From Trematomus loennbergii (taxonomy: Eukaryota; Chordata; Actinopteri; Perciformes; Nototheniidae): a stretch of DNA of 64,000 nt. The number at the start of each line of letters is the position of its first letter. The first letter of the stretch is position 1. The notes under the pieces are model-generated. The model had not been told where the DNA came from and ran no database searches. It saw only the letters and a list, made by a program, of their open reading frames with translations. The stretch spans positions 10,925,207 through 10,989,206 of the forward strand of contig JAAOOA010000056.1 of NCBI GenBank assembly GCA_012861695.1. The letters run 5' to 3'. The translations under genes were made by a program, and so were the position numbers. Below, piece after piece: positions 1 to 14,200 of this stretch.

Positions 1-1795
1 AGAAAGCACACAACTTACAAACAAACAGAACATGCACGTATACATTATGTATACACTCACAGACATCCTGGAGAGATGTAGGAATGATGCAAGTGTTTGT
101 GTGTCGCAACTGTGGTTGAGTAGACATCAAACGGTGAGCATCCATAGGCTGACTGGGCTCCACAAGGAAATGAAAACACAGATCTGACGTTTGGGGGGCC
201 CTCTGAGGACTGTCATTAACACTTCACAAACACACAAACACACATTAAGCACACAACCAGGGTGCATACAGAAAGTGTCATGCTTGCCAGAATTTGGCGC
301 ACTGACTTTCACATTGACATTCTTCCTTGAAACCTGACAGTCTGGAAAATACTGTCAATTTCAGATGTCTTACTGTTCTTTTTGCATTGGATATCTTGGA
401 AGGCGAAAAAAACAAATCTAAAGATGAGTTTTGGCAAAGAATCTAAGGACTTTCCATTTGTTGAAAAAGACACCTAGCTTGTCTTGAAAGCTCTTCTCTG
501 GGAAAGTACTGCTGGCTTTGTAGCAGTGCTATGAAGCCAAACGCAATAGAGAGCTACTCCTGGGTGAGTACTTTATGATATAAAAAACAACTTTAAAACA
601 CAAAGTAAATCCTTCAGCAGGGTTGTCTAAAGATGAACAAATATGGTTTTCTCTCTGAATTCCTAAAATACCAGCAGTGTAGGAAAAGTGTAAAATCTTG
701 GAGTATAAGCACGGTTGTGCGCACAGGGAATCTGGATTGGGAGTAAAAGTGATGTCATACTGATGGAACTGTTAAAGGATGGGAAGACATAAAATGGGAA
801 TAGACATAGCAGACCTGAAAGTCCCATGTCATTCTGTTTATACAATGACGAGCCTCATATTTTCATAAATCACAGAAGAAAAAAAGTGAGTTTACGGAAC
901 TACAGATGTAGCTGTGGTTTATATCAATTTGTCAAGCATGTTGGAAAGTTGCTCCAGTATTGCTTCACACTTCGAAACAAATGACATACTCAGCCCCTAT
1001 TAACTTACTGTTTCTTGCACAATGGAGAGCAATGGATTACAAAAACACTCGTAGCATTACCATTATTGTAGCATTTCTTTTTAAGTATTTGAGTTGTGTC
1101 TCCTGTGTCCCTGCCGTTGGGTCAAGCACAAGTCCATGTTATTTCACGTAACCCCATCTTTTGCTGGAATCAATAAAATAATTCCTGTCGGGACTTTTAA
1201 ACGGAACAGGACATTCTGAACTTTCCCTCTCCTCTGATTCCATGCTCCGCTCTACGTCCTCACTTCATCATCTGATCTATTATCAATACTTTTTTCCATT
1301 TCTTCATCACAGTAGCAGATTGCTGCAGCTGTCTGGATCAAATGGAATTTTACCTCAGAAACAAAGGCCACCATTTTGGATGGTGCAGTGTTGTTGTAAT
1401 TTGACATTTCCCCAAGGCCATGGTGTCATCCCTCTTTCCTCTCTGTTTCACTCCAGCTACATATTGTAACTGGAGAATAAACAGGTGGATTATACATTGA
1501 CGTCACACATTGATCTCACATGACACACAAACAAACACAGCAACTTGGAAGCATTGGATATACACACTGTTTGTTTTCCATTTTGTGACAACTGGCAACA
1601 TGTTTTTTTCAAGATTACTAATGTGTCAGGCCAGGTTCCTCTCTCTTTTTGTCTTTCTCACTCTCTCTTTGCACTAACCGTCTGGAAATGTTTCACTTTT
1701 CTACCGGGAAAAACAACCTGCCAAAACACCGATGGTGCATGAGATCTTTTTCATGCATTCATACTCACTCACCGCAGTCACCGGGCACACTCACT

Positions 1796-1798
<3 letters not shown>

Positions 1799-1841
<43 letters not shown>
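1799..1841. repeat. (AC)n microsatellite
   Basis: Uninterrupted AC dinucleotide run of about 21 units followed by aaacacatg. Confidence 0.97.
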
Positions 1842-1847
<6 letters not shown>

Positions 1848-2329
1848 TGAAGTTTGCATCACACCGAGGCAGAAGTCAACAAAGAGCTTGGTATTGCCAG
1901 ATGGTGTGTGTAATGTGTGTGATCACCGCCTTAGTGCTTTTGATCCGATGCGTTGCCTCGCGTGTGCGTTCACATGTGTGTTTGTCTTTGCGTATGTGTG
2001 TGGGCGATAAGTCCTGCCTTGTTTTTTCAGTGTTCCTTTTCTTCTGCAACAGTTGAATTACTCCCCAATCTGCAGGGCAAATACCTTGTTAACCCCAGCC
2101 ATGACTTTGCAAGAATAAAACCAAACAAAGGTTTTGATTTTAGGCTTTCAGAATGATTGAAAAATATCTGAAATTGCAGGAAAATGTGTTAAAATTGAAC
2201 GTTGTTTTCTGACACAATCAGCATTGGTTTTCCCTCTAACAATGTTAAGATCATAAGGCGCTCAGCTGACGCGTTATGTGTGATAACAGTCTTTAAAAGC
2301 CTTTTGTCTGTCTCCCGTCCCAATAGAGT

Positions 2330-2930
2330 TTGATGTGAAGCTGTCAGGCGAGCGAGTCTCTGTTCTCTTCTTCTCCCCGACAGTCTCTCCTGATGGTGAC
2401 AACTAAATGATCTCTTCTTTATTAAACACCTCTTACTATCTCCCTATCGCTCCCTGACTACCTCGCTTCCTCCTTGCCTTCAGTGTCTCTTTTTATCTTT
2501 TGACTGACTGCTCTCCCTCTCCTCATCTATTTCTCATTCCTCCGAGTCTCTCTTCCCCCCCCCCTCCCCTCATTTTATTCATTCTCTCTGCAAGTAACCT
2601 CCCCTCCTGCATCTTCTCCTGATTTCTCTATTTCTTGTTGACTGGTTGTTCTCTCTTTTTCTCTAAAAGGGATTAGGAAATATGCTTCCATCCCTCACCT
2701 GACTCCGGTCCGCTAGCCAGTCAGCCAGCTTGTCAGTCCGTCAATCTGTTTGATAGTCTCTCGGCCAGCCAGCCAGTCATTGTGCAGCAGTGTAAAAACA
2801 TTAATGAAAGAGTCTCATCCACAGAGCTATGCAGTGATCCAGGCTGATCTCAGTCAGACTCCCCCCCCCCCCCCTCTTCTCTCTGTCTCTTTCTTCATAC
2901 CTTCTCAGTTTTTTCTCCCCTCTCTTTCCA
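2330..2930. repeat. Pyrimidine-rich low-complexity region
   Basis: Mostly C/T on the plus strand, with C-runs near 2558-2571 and 2862-2874 and repeated cagccagt strings at 2715-2780. No exon fits here. Confidence 0.7.
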
Positions 2931-3479
2931 GGAAGACTGAAAGACTGGGCTGATAAGAGACATTATTAACTTCTCTCTGAGAACACAGAGCTGGAGAATG
3001 GAAGTGGGATGGAAGGGGATTAAGGGAAGATGACAAGAGAGAGGCAGAGGTGTCAAACTCAAGAAGGAGAGGAAGGTAGTGGAACGGACAGACGTTAGAG
3101 TTGGCAGAGCAGATTGAGAGGAATGGAGGTTGTATGTCTCTCTCCTATAGGCCCTCCAAGCAGGGTTGGCTGCCTCACATATGTCTTGTTATACTCATCA
3201 TTTATGAGACGTTGCTGTCTGTGTTCTGAGGGCTTTGGGGGATTTGAAATAGATAAGGACTGAATGGATAGATGGAAGCATAGATACAAAAATGTAACTG
3301 TGATAAGGTGGAGTCTCTTGCAGACCGTCTGAGAAATAGTTTTTTTATTTTATTTTATTTGATCCTCTTGGATTCAAAGTAAAAAAAATATATATTCTCT
3401 CAGAGGAGGTAGCATTTCTTGAATTTAGAAACTACTGTGTTCTACTTTTGTGGTGCTTTTGGCTAAATTCTACGGCAAG

Positions 3480-4015
3480 CTTGGCAACACACTACGACAA
3501 TGCACACACTCTGATGTAGAGCAAGAATATTCCCAAATGTCATGTCTTGGTTTGGAATGTAAGCATGCTAACATTTTATAACAAGCACTTAAAACAAAAC
3601 CAATCTGAGGCAGATGGGAATGTTAATAATTCTGCAGAAGTTTGGTCCAAAAAGTGCTTACCGGACATTTTGACGTTTTAACATTTGAATGCTGCAAAGC
3701 TTCTAATTTTTGCATGTCAATTCCTTCTGCTTCGACGTTCAGTCCTCAGTCTGGATGACAAGTTAACATGATTCTCTTTCCTCCTGTGGTGAAAATGATG
3801 TCTCTGCTAAAGTTCATGTCAATTCATCCAATACTTGTCAAGGCACTTCAGTCAAATTCGCAAAATGTGAACCTCATGGTGGCGCTGGATAAAAAGACAG
3901 GCGATCATTGGTTCATAAAGATTCGTCCTCTCATGGGGACCATGGATGGCTGTATAACAGAATCATTGCAATCAAGTTGTTTGAATATTTCTGGACCCAA
4001 TTAGTGGATGAATAA
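3480..4015 (+). repeat. Old interspersed fish repeat (AGCATGCTAACA ... CATGGTGGCGCT type)
   Basis: The segment contains aagcatgctaacat and later ttcatgtcaattcatccaat, cctcatggtggcgctgga and tggggaccatggatg in this order. These match, from memory, a repeat scattered through percomorph genomes whose copies read 'CTCATGGTGGCGCTAGA ... GGGGACCATGAATG'. No coding potential or terminal repeats are seen, and the class is not known to me. It ends about 120 bp before the acceptor of exon A. Boundaries are approximate. Confidence 0.6.
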
Positions 4016-4132
4016 ATGAAAATATGTCAGACTGAGATTTCATACAAAACTCACCCATTTATTTATCGAGATGTTAAAAATAGCAAAACTTTTACAACAA
4101 CTAATCAGAATATTTCATTGTTGTTTTTACAG

Positions 4133-4191
4133 ATATGGTAAGATTGTATCAACGAAGGCCATCCTGGACAAGAACACCAATCAATGCAAAG
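4133..4191 (+). CDS. rbms3: rbms3 exon A: RRM1 middle (YGKIVSTKAILDKNTNQCK)
   Basis: 59-bp internal exon between acceptor tttttacag and donor gtgagt. It starts with the third base of a Pro codon (the known family sequence here is CQPY) and ends with the first base of a Gly codon (phase 1). It encodes the strand-2 part of RRM1 and the loop that runs into RNP1. The last residues Lys-Gly begin the RNP1 octamer, whose aromatic residues lie on the next exon, so an intron of nearly 7 kb splits RNP1. Asn-Thr-Asn-Gln-Cys-Lys is the RBMS3-type sequence. The preceding exon, with RNP2 of RRM1, is upstream of the window. Confidence 0.92.
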
Positions 4192-7148
4192 GTGAGTGAT
4201 TTTATTGCCCTGATTCATTTTGGCTATCTCAAGCCTTTCGAAGTTACTGTACACATTTTTATTCTGTTCACCAGCGCAGATTCTAAAATGAGATTTGAGT
4301 CTGGAAAACCAAAAATTAATTTGAACATGTGAACTTACCAGTAGACCCATTGGTGCGCCCTGGGGAGTGGTTTTTATGGTATAACTCCCATTTCTGACAT
4401 CCCCAATTAATCAATGCCCATAGGTTTTTACAATGGGCTTAAATGTTTCAACACAGCAAGTGTGACATCAAATAAAAAGTTAGTTATTTTATAATACCTT
4501 GTACTGTTGAACAAAGTCAGTACTGTATGTGTCTAGCTATGTGGAAAGGGTGTGTGTTGTATTGTATATACACACCGGTATTGACTGCCATAATAACCAT
4601 GTGATCCTGTCGTCTACTGTATCTGAGAGCCGCACTGCTGTATCTTGATTTTGTTTAACTTCTCTATGATGATGATTTCAGGATTGCACCCTAATGATAC
4701 TCAGAGTTAAACAGCTTTTGAAATCAAGATGTTAGCATTGTTGTCATCGGCCAAATCAAAACCGAGAACAGAACACAATATGTTTCAAATGGTCTCTTTG
4801 GTGAAAGGGGCTCACTCGAGTGTCTTCCGATGAGGGTCTGCTTGATTGTTGGAGTGGTCTGAACAAAGCACTAATCAATATGATTGTAGTCGTCTGTTTT
4901 TGAAGAGGCACACAAGAGCATGTGTTCAGCATGATTGCTGCTCATCTGCCGGGGCTGTACTCAAAGGTACGCTGACAGGGGTTTAGGACAACACACATGC
5001 CCTGTAATCAGAGCATCGGCTTCAATAGCATGAGTGAAGGGATACCCAGTCAGATGATAGCGAAGGAAAATAGTTAATGCTATTCAAGACTTCATCTGCT
5101 CTGATTACCGAAGATAAACTATTTTTTTGTCAATTATTGCAGTCCTGCCTGTCTCAACATAATAATATGAGCAACAAACTTTATTAACTCTTCTTCTGAG
5201 AAATCTTAAAAACTTTAGTTGTATAAATCTTAAAACTTGATAATTCCATCACCTGCTTTGGCATTAAATGATCAAATATCCTCTGAAAGCGTATTGAAAT
5301 GCCTAACATCATTACATCACAGCCGAAGGGAAGGGAGAATATTCTATAAACCCGGTGATAATTATCAGTTTTCTTCCACTTTCTCAACTCATTAATTTTT
5401 TCACTGCTGTTACTTAAAATGGAGTTTAAAAACCTAATCAATACAACCTCAGTGGTCCAGCTCATGATTATTATGTTTGCCAATTATGGCTTCACGCTTC
5501 TTTGTTTGAGTATGATTTACCAATGCAAATGATCTGTTTTACCTCAAGAGCACATTGCAATTGCTAAGGCCATGTGGTGCTTATAAATTAAACCAAAACC
5601 AACCTTCATCTGCTTTAAAGTGATTATATTCTATTTTTGTTCTATTGTAAACAAATCATGGAGAGAATATCCTGGTTGTGCCTGTGTAGATCTATAGTGA
5701 TATGGGTAACATTTGCTAAAGACCTACAGTGTCCCTTATATAAGAGTGTTTTTTTTGTCAAAGCAGTGAACCTGTGTGCTTGTGACAGTGTGTGTTTGAA
5801 AGTGAATAGGGGTATCCTTGGCACCGGTTCTGGCACTATACTCTGGATATACTCCAGACAAGGCCTTATAAATATTTAACACATATTTAAAAATGCAAAC
5901 TGATACATGCAGCTGTAAATGTACGCTTATTATTTCATGCACACAATGCTTAGAATGCAGCATCTGCAGTTGAAGCAGCATAGGCGATTTTAGGCCGTGG
6001 CCCTCATCAGCAATTTGACTGCTTGTGATGTCGACTTCATACATCTCTCAGCCAGTTGTTAACTCACAATGAAGGAGTTTCATTATCAGGCGGCCATTAG
6101 AATGCCTTACAACCGGATAAGTGTTGGTTTGATTGCAGAGGCATTCAGTGGGGACAAGATAAGTGCTTAGCGTGACTAAGAGAGTACAAATTGGCACAGA
6201 GAGTTCTCAGGGAAAGGGAGGGATGGATGGGAGGATGGAGGGTGGGGGTAAAAATAACCCGGGGCTGACAGAAAAGGAAGGGGGTCCCGTTGAAACTGAT
6301 GATTTAGCACACAGCCTCTGCTTTTCAGGAAGATTCTGCAGCGGGAGAAAGGGAGAAAGGTAGAGAGTGAGAGAGACAAGGAGACAGGTAGATGAATGAA
6401 GTCTTCTTCCTCTGCAGTCTGCAGGGATAGTGCTCGATCTGTTTGTGCACAGCTGTTGCCATGTGAGGCTCATGATCCCAATTTCTCTGATGGTCTTATT
6501 TCATCTAAATTGTGTGGGGTGCTGAGATGTAATGATTCAAACACTTCGAAAAACCCCTCAAGCCCTTTCCCTGAAAGGTTTGTCTCTGGAATCATACTGT
6601 ATGTAAATATATCCAAAAATATGTTTGCTAGCCCTAAAAACAACCCTATCCTAAGAATAATCTTTTGATAATGCCTTGTCATTTCAGTGAACAAAGAAAG
6701 CAAAACCTCGGCTTTGTTCTCTGAAATAAAATAAAGGTTTTCTTTTGTAAAATCCTCAGCTTTGTAGCGGGCTCAATGTTAAACACACTGACAGTTTTCT
6801 AGTTAGCGGCGTGGGAGCTGGAGGGGAGGGAGAGGGCACAGAGCACAGGATGGAGGAAGGAAGGGAGAGGAAACCACTTTAGATTGTAAAGGATTTCCAT
6901 TTCCCAAAGACAAGCGCCCTCCCTCTCACCGACTCCACGTCTCCCGCCTTTTCTCAGCTCTACTCCCCCCGTCCTGTTTTTTCTACTTTCAATTTTTTTT
7001 CATTCTGCCTGCCACTCTCACAGCCCCCCCCCCAAACTCATTGCGTCCCTCCACTCCTCCCTTTTTCCGTCTCTCTCGTTTCCCTGTGTACTCGGTTAGC
7101 CCACTCTAATGGCCCAAGGCCAGGAACTCTGGGAGCTCAGGAGATTAA

Positions 7149-7297
<149 letters not shown>

Positions 7298-10200
7298 GTG
7301 TGTAATTATGTTTTCTGTGCATCCATCTGTGTCTATGAGCGCATGTGAGTGTGTATTCACATGGAGTGTGCTTCGTAATAAAAAGTTTTTATTTTTACAT
7401 TTGTCGGGCCTGACTGAGCAAGATGAATTGTCATCACTGTGTCATCATAAGGCCACAGATGGGTGGGTCAAGGCATGAATGACAAGGATTATATTATTCA
7501 GATAAATTATTTTCATTTTTGTTCTTGAAATATGCTTATCATCGTGCCAATAACAGCTATCACTTAACATCCACGTGAGAGGAGTACGCTTTAGCGTACA
7601 GGTCATATGTAAATGTTCAATTAAAAGGAAGCGTGGCGACATGATTGGGGAACTGTCAATCAGCTTGGTAGGCAGGCATCTGCTCACAGACTCAACAAGC
7701 TTGCACTCAGCTGAAGTGTCCTTGAGCAACACAATGAATCCCTTCCAGCTCCTGGGGTGTGTTCTGTCCCTGATACTTGACCTTTGACCTTTCTGGAGGG
7801 AGTGGCACATCAGTTTCAGAGAACACAGATTGCTCCTTGAGTGATGAATACAGTCAAGCCAATGGCACATTTCAAGGCTGATATTCTATCATAACAAATT
7901 TGTCAATGAGATGAGAAATAAAATGTCTGTATCATGCACGTCTCTTGAATGCTGAATGGTGTATGGCTAAAGGTGTTTTCTGCCCAAGCTGTCACTCAGA
8001 CAGGACTCATACAGTATGTGCCAAATATAGATAACATGCCAGCAGCTACAGAAACTCAATATTTGTTTTTTTAGAAGATATCATGAACAGTGCTCCTGAG
8101 ACAATGACTCTGGTACTGTAATACTACATACACATTTAAAATAAGCTCCACAGTTGATCGGGAAATCACTGTAAACAGAGAAGCTCTATGAGGTTGCCTT
8201 TGGTTACATTGCAGATTAAAGTCTCAAGCCTTTAATGGCCTTAAACCTGCACATTCGATTACAAGTAAGTGCTCTGTTCCAACTCTGAAGAATCAACTTA
8301 ACCATATGTTATCCTCCATTGGTGATTGTGAATATTACAAGCACTGAGTTCAACTTCCATGACATAAACTGCCTTGTGGGCAAATATTCAAATTTAAAAA
8401 ATGGTTATACTGTAAATTACATGTTTGTAGCCTTGTTATTTAGTCTCAGTTCAAATCTATCTACCTCAAATAACTAAACATTGGTTATTAAGGCCACTCA
8501 CGGAGAGTAAAACGGCATGTTGTATGCAGACCTGTTGTTTCATAGAACCCTCTGCTGCTCTCATAAAACGCAAATATAATAATGCATAATGAATGTCATG
8601 CTTACATATTAAAAAGGAGGAAATGGAAATGGTTGAATAAAATAACAAATGAATTGCTCTAATTTGAACAATGACAAGGTGCTGTCCAGGATTGTTATGC
8701 TCTCGTCAACTCTGATTTGTTTTACATAGAGGCTTATGCATCTCAGTGATGAATAGAAACGTTACTTATGTGAAATGATATGTTGAGCTCTTGTAAAGGT
8801 GTGTGTGAGTTTTTTGGCTGGCAAACAGAAAACCAATACAGCTTTTTTTTTTTCTTTAAGTGTATTCCACCAAACTAGGATTGCATACAGCATTGTAATA
8901 CTCTTGATGCACGGTTTAAAAAATAAAGCATCAAAATAAAACTATAAATATTGTCTTTTTCTATTCTAATAAGTCATATATTGCTTCCCACATTACCCAC
9001 AATTCAATTAACGATTTGAACAAATATCAAGGTTAACAATTAAAAGTGGTAAAATGATCTTAAGCGGCTAGTCTCAAGCAGAGATGAGTGGTGTGCTACA
9101 GTGATCTGTGAAGCTCACCTCTTTCTACCTCTATCTACATGAGTTTTCTTTTCATTTTCACACTTATCTTAAAAATCTGTGCAAGAGCGACATCACTTGA
9201 GGCCTTTTTAGATTTCAAAGCTCCTTTGGAGCCACACAACTTTTGTTTTAGTCAGGCCGTGAACAGTTCAAGACCTACAGTATGAACAGACTTTGATGTA
9301 TTCAATATTTGAATTCCTCTTTAAAACAGGAGCTGTCTATTCCAACAACCATGTGTGCTGCCGTCAACCAAAGTTTTGGACCAGTGGTAATTCAATTATC
9401 CATTGTGAACTGTGTTTTGACAGTCTATTGTTAAATAAACCATAGACTGTCCAGCCACAGTTTCAGTGTGAGATTTGAGAAATGGAACTGATTACATTTT
9501 CTGGAAATAAAAAGGAGCATCTAGCCCGGCCAGTGATGGATGCTGTGTGTTTGTGCTCAATTAGATAAATATAGATTAAAAATGTCTACTGCATACTTTA
9601 TCACAGTCGTACATGTGTGCACATTAAATGTGTACGTGTGTGTGTATGTGTGTATTCCTATTTTGGCTAAATTATGGGTTTCTCATTAGCAACATATAAA
9701 TATTTGGGCGTGCGGTACATATCTTGCTGTGAAAGCAGATTGCTGCCTTTGAACAATAAAAAATCATCTGCTTATCAGCAAAACAGAACAGGCTCCAGAT
9801 TCTGCAAGACGGGCAGACAAGAACAGATGTTAGGAGTGAAGTTTGTGCATGTGTGTGTGTGTGTGTAAGTGTGTGAGAGGGGAAAAATAAATTGTATTGC
9901 CTCCTTCTTAACATGTTTACATTTAAGATTGTAATGAGGCTTTTGAATTGTGGATCATTTAATTGTGTTAACAACACGCAATACACTCAAAACTACAGCT
10001 GGAGTTTCAAAGCTGCTGTGCTCTGAATATTTCTCTTTCTGGCTCAATGCATGTGTATCTATACGGCTTATTTGAATAGTCTCTAACACAAACCCAGAGT
10101 CAAAAACATTCCTATACTAACAGTCTGTCAGTTTTGCTCAGCTATACCAAACACACTTGCAGGCAAACTGCCATTCAAAATGCAGACAGACTTCGTCTCT

Positions 10201-10387
10201 TTTGCTTCTTTCTGTTTTTTTGACATTTTTTCAAGACCTAGGGACGCGAGCCAGTAAAACAGGGCGTATTTCTGAAAGTACAGATTGATGTGTGTGTGTT
10301 CGGACCTTTTGTCCTTCAGTGCTTCCTGCAGGGCCCAGACCTAGATCCCCAGAGCGTCAGCTATTTGACAGCTCCAAAAGCAAACTT

Positions 10388-10440
10388 GCACGCACTCACG
10401 CACGACACACACACACTCACGCACGACACACACACACTCA

Positions 10441-10488
<48 letters not shown>
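10388..10488. repeat. (AC)n microsatellite with 21-bp tandem motif
   Basis: Two copies of a 21-base unit (ctcacgcacgacacacacaca) lead into a pure AC run at 10442-10487. Confidence 0.95.
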
Positions 10489-10489
<1 letters not shown>

Positions 10490-11185
10490 GACGCAGACCA
10501 TAATGCAATAAAATTGTCTAATGCTCATACTCTTTGTGTCTTATTTCGTGAAACATGAGTCTGAATCACTTTAATGACTGCATTAAATGTAGAGAATTGT
10601 TCTTGATGTCACTTGTATTGGCCTCTACTGTAGGAGCCCCATAAGTACTGACAGATGTAATGAAGCACAGGGAGGAAACAAGCTCATTGCAGTGGGAGAT
10701 TAAATGTAGATTTCACATGTATAGGAAAGGATTATCCCAGCATCGCGTCCCTACACACATCATAGCATAGGGAATGAATGATGAGATGCATACATTAGTG
10801 CAATGAAACACATTAGAGCCATTACCAAAACATCGACATGATTTCATTAAAAAGAGCCAAAGTACACAAAAACTTGTGCAGACATTAGAAGATTTCTTGG
10901 ATCATAAAAGAGATAGCTAGAGTTACTGTTATGACACCAATTCTGCTGATGTTCTGTGCTAAAACACATTTGATGGGAGGAACTAGCAGCTTTCATTAAA
11001 TACGTGACCTGACTTGATTTGGACTCATTTACGGGATTTACGCAGCACTGAAAACCAAACAAACACAACGGCTGGTTTCGCTCAGTTATTCAGAACATTA
11101 GCCAATATTCTTTATTGTTTTTTTTCTCCTCCTCCTCATCCTTCTCATCATCATCCTCTTCTGTGTTGTCCCTGTGTGTGTACAG

Positions 11186-11277
11186 GCTATGGATTTGTGG
11201 ACTTTGACAGCCCTGCAGCAGCCCAGAAGGCTGTGGCCTCACTCAAAGCCAGCGGAGTCCAGGCACAGATGGCCAAG
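11186..11277 (+). CDS. rbms3: rbms3 exon B: RRM1 end with RNP1 (YGFVDF...QAQMAK)
   Basis: 92-bp internal exon, acceptor gtgtgtgtacag, donor gtaagc. It completes the split Gly codon and then reads [20 protein letters not shown], followed by [10 protein letters not shown]. Tyr-Gly-Phe-Val-Asp-Phe is the core of RNP1; its aromatic side chains stack on bases in RRM folds. The exon ends in phase 0 after Lys, exactly at the boundary between RRM1 and the short linker to RRM2. The acceptor lacks a long pyrimidine run next to the AG and has TG repeats there instead; a C/T-rich stretch lies about 20-70 bases upstream. Very high identity to the known family leaves little doubt. Confidence 0.95.
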
Positions 11278-14200
11278 GTAAGCTTCATCCTCCACTGCCT
11301 GGTTTGCTTTACGTGTTGTTATTGAGGTGTTTTGCTTCCTTGTGATGATATTCTCCAGATACACATAATCACTGTCTGTGAAGTCTGAAGAAAGGTTATT
11401 TGTGGTGCTAATAATATTTGGGATACCAGTGTTGATAATCATAACAAAGATATCACTGGATGGTCTCTACGTATCAGCATTGATTCATGGGAGACATAGA
11501 TGCAGCTTTAATTCAGTCATGAAGGAATTATTGATTGAGTTCATATAGAGATATTGTAAACGGCTATGGTCATGATCATAATCCCAAAACAGATGGGAAA
11601 AAGAATGGATCAGATTATCTTCGGAAGTTATCAACGCATTATTAAATCATCCCTTTTATTGGGATCACTTCCATTTGTATGTGTCATAAACACAGTTTAA
11701 TGTTGTGGATTGAAACAAAACAATTTGGTTAGGTTTGGAAAAATTTAATGTTTTGGGTAAATAGGTAGTAAGTAACATACATAGGTTAAGTATTCAATGT
11801 ACATTTCATCAGTTAGCATGTTTTGTATTGTACGTAAAAAAACAGAGATCCCCTCTGTGAAAGTCCTGTATTTTTTTAATTTAGTGTTTGTTTTTTTGAG
11901 CCACCGATCCACTCTGTCCTCCTGCCTGCACAGACATGACTTCCTCATTTGCTCTCGTCATAATTACTACGCCATCCTAATTATATTGAACCCCCCTGCT
12001 TTAATCGAGTTTACCAATGGACTACAATGGCCTCAGTAGAAGGGAGGCATGGCGAAACCAACTCAAATCTATTCTCCCATGACAATTTATATTGACCATT
12101 CAATTGACTAGTTGTTTGATTTGTTGTTTGTATTTATAAGTTGAAGGTGTGTTGTAAATGCTAGAACAAGGCTGTGCCAAACATGTGGGCCAAACCAGCA
12201 CATCCCATTATCCTTCAATGGGTTTTGAGAGAAAGCACTGAATATCCTGCCTTGCTTTCTGATTCATTAAAGCTCCATTGCTGCATACTTCCTTTTTATA
12301 AATGAGAGAAGAGTGCAATTAAAATGGGCCAGTCTTCAGGCACCAGGAACATCCCATTGATTAAACACAGCAGCCTCTGAGCCACCTTTGCCTTGCTCTT
12401 CTATTAAACCTCTTTTCATTAGACTTCCATCTCTTATTTTGTGTCTAACGGCTTGAGGGGCATTTGAAATAGCTGTGTTGATGTGTTTAGCTTTATTAAA
12501 GAGAGGAGAACCCTCGACTCCTTGGAGATTGAGTTTTCCGGAGGGAAGGAATTGAGCAAGGAGTCAATTCCAAATGAAATTACGACTGACTTCTTACTGT
12601 TTTCATGAACTAATTATGCTGCAAGACGCTGATGTCCTGCTAACTTTCCTGAATCAGGTGAGATGAGAAAGTCTCAAAAATATGCTGTTGGTTTCCAGCT
12701 CGAACCTCTCACATTGTGTAGATGAGCAGTTTAATTGTTGGTCTAGTATTAACACATTCATACCAATTAGACTGCCATGCTATTTCCCAAATCCTTCTCA
12801 GAGTACGCTGAGGTTTGCTAGGTTAGCTGGGGGTGAAACTTTTGTTCGTTCTAATCGGCTTGATAATTATAAGCGTTTCCACTAAAGACAGCATCGAGGT
12901 GGCATTAGGAAGAGACAAAAAAAGCTTTGTGAAAGAAAGATGTACAATGGAGTACATTTTGCAGCCCGGTAGGGGGGTTATATTCCGTGGAAAAACACAG
13001 AATTCATGAGGTTCAAATTAACAGAAAAACAAGACTTGAATAAAACTGTTCTTTGCCAAGTTTTATCTCGCAAATGTATGACCTTATAATCTTAGAGAAT
13101 ATTTTAAAGTTTTTTCGACGTAAATGTTGGGTTTTCATTGCTTCATGATAACCCACCGTTATTTTTGACTACCTCAAAAGGCACAAAAAAAAGACCCAAA
13201 AATGATAACATTTGTTTTGCCCAATTACAGATTATAGATGTGGTGTATTTGCAGCATATACAAAAAGGAAGGTTAACACATGTATGTGCTACAGCTTCAT
13301 AGCCTTGTAAACTGTTGTTTTACGGAAAACTAAAGGCTGTTTGGTGTGAATGCATAACAATTGTAGTTTGGATTTAATTGAATTAATTAAATATTATCGG
13401 ATAACGATGGTAGAGTTTTTTACAAGAGTGACTGAATCCTTAATCTTATGCATTGTGCAGTAATACTAGCAATAGGATCAGCAGAAACACATTTACAAAT
13501 AGTTTATAATAAAGCTCTGTATTGTCTTTTGGAAATATAATCAGTTCTCACACCCTTAACCTGAACCTTATAACAGAACCAAAGGAGGTAGACATGTTAG
13601 ACATGGAGCTTATTAGATTTCCACAATATCTTCACTTTTCTACCATCACACTTAAGAAGTCAATATCATCACTTATCCACGCTGCAGAGTTAATACCTTG
13701 TAATACCTTTGTGGTTTTCCTCACTGCCTCACAAAGGTGGCTGTATTATATAAAACTGAGAAACACATTTTATTAAAAGTATGGGGATTTAAGAGATGGC
13801 TTAAATTAGAGTGAAAAATAGGTGTAATAAGAGTTGGAATCAGTGTTTGAGTGGAAAGCGTGTTAACACAGTCATTAAATGTTTTAGATACTGAGGTTAC
13901 ATAAATAAAACTGAACTACTGTACAGATATTAATATTTAACCAAAACATAAGTCAAGCGTGTGTTTACAGAACTACAAGCATGATAAGTACATTTGGGAT
14001 AATCATTTAGGCTTCAAAGGAAGTGAATATTCCAATAATCATTGAGCAATAGTTAAACTGGGAGCAACAGGTAGTTGCTGGGTCACCGCTTCAGCTTAAA
14101 ATCGAGGTAATTTGGATTAAACCAGGAAGTTTGATACTCTGCTGCATCGGATGGAGAGCCGACACCAGACATGTTTGAAACTTCCCTTAGGAACTACGAA

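Larger units (their letters stand above)
1..4132 (+). other. rbms3 intron upstream of exon A (partial)
   Basis: No coding exon was found. It contains an (AC)n microsatellite at 1799-1841, pyrimidine-rich low-complexity DNA at about 2330-2930 with C-runs near 2558 and 2862, a short TTTTA run near 3340-3360, and an old interspersed fish repeat at about 3480-4015. The preceding rbms3 exon (RNP2 of RRM1) must lie upstream of the window. Confidence 0.8.

Noticed and set aside
11014..11325. A 103-residue open frame around exon B as a separate gene
   Set aside because: It reads through intron, exon B and intron; only 11186-11277 matches RBMS and is bounded by AG/GT.
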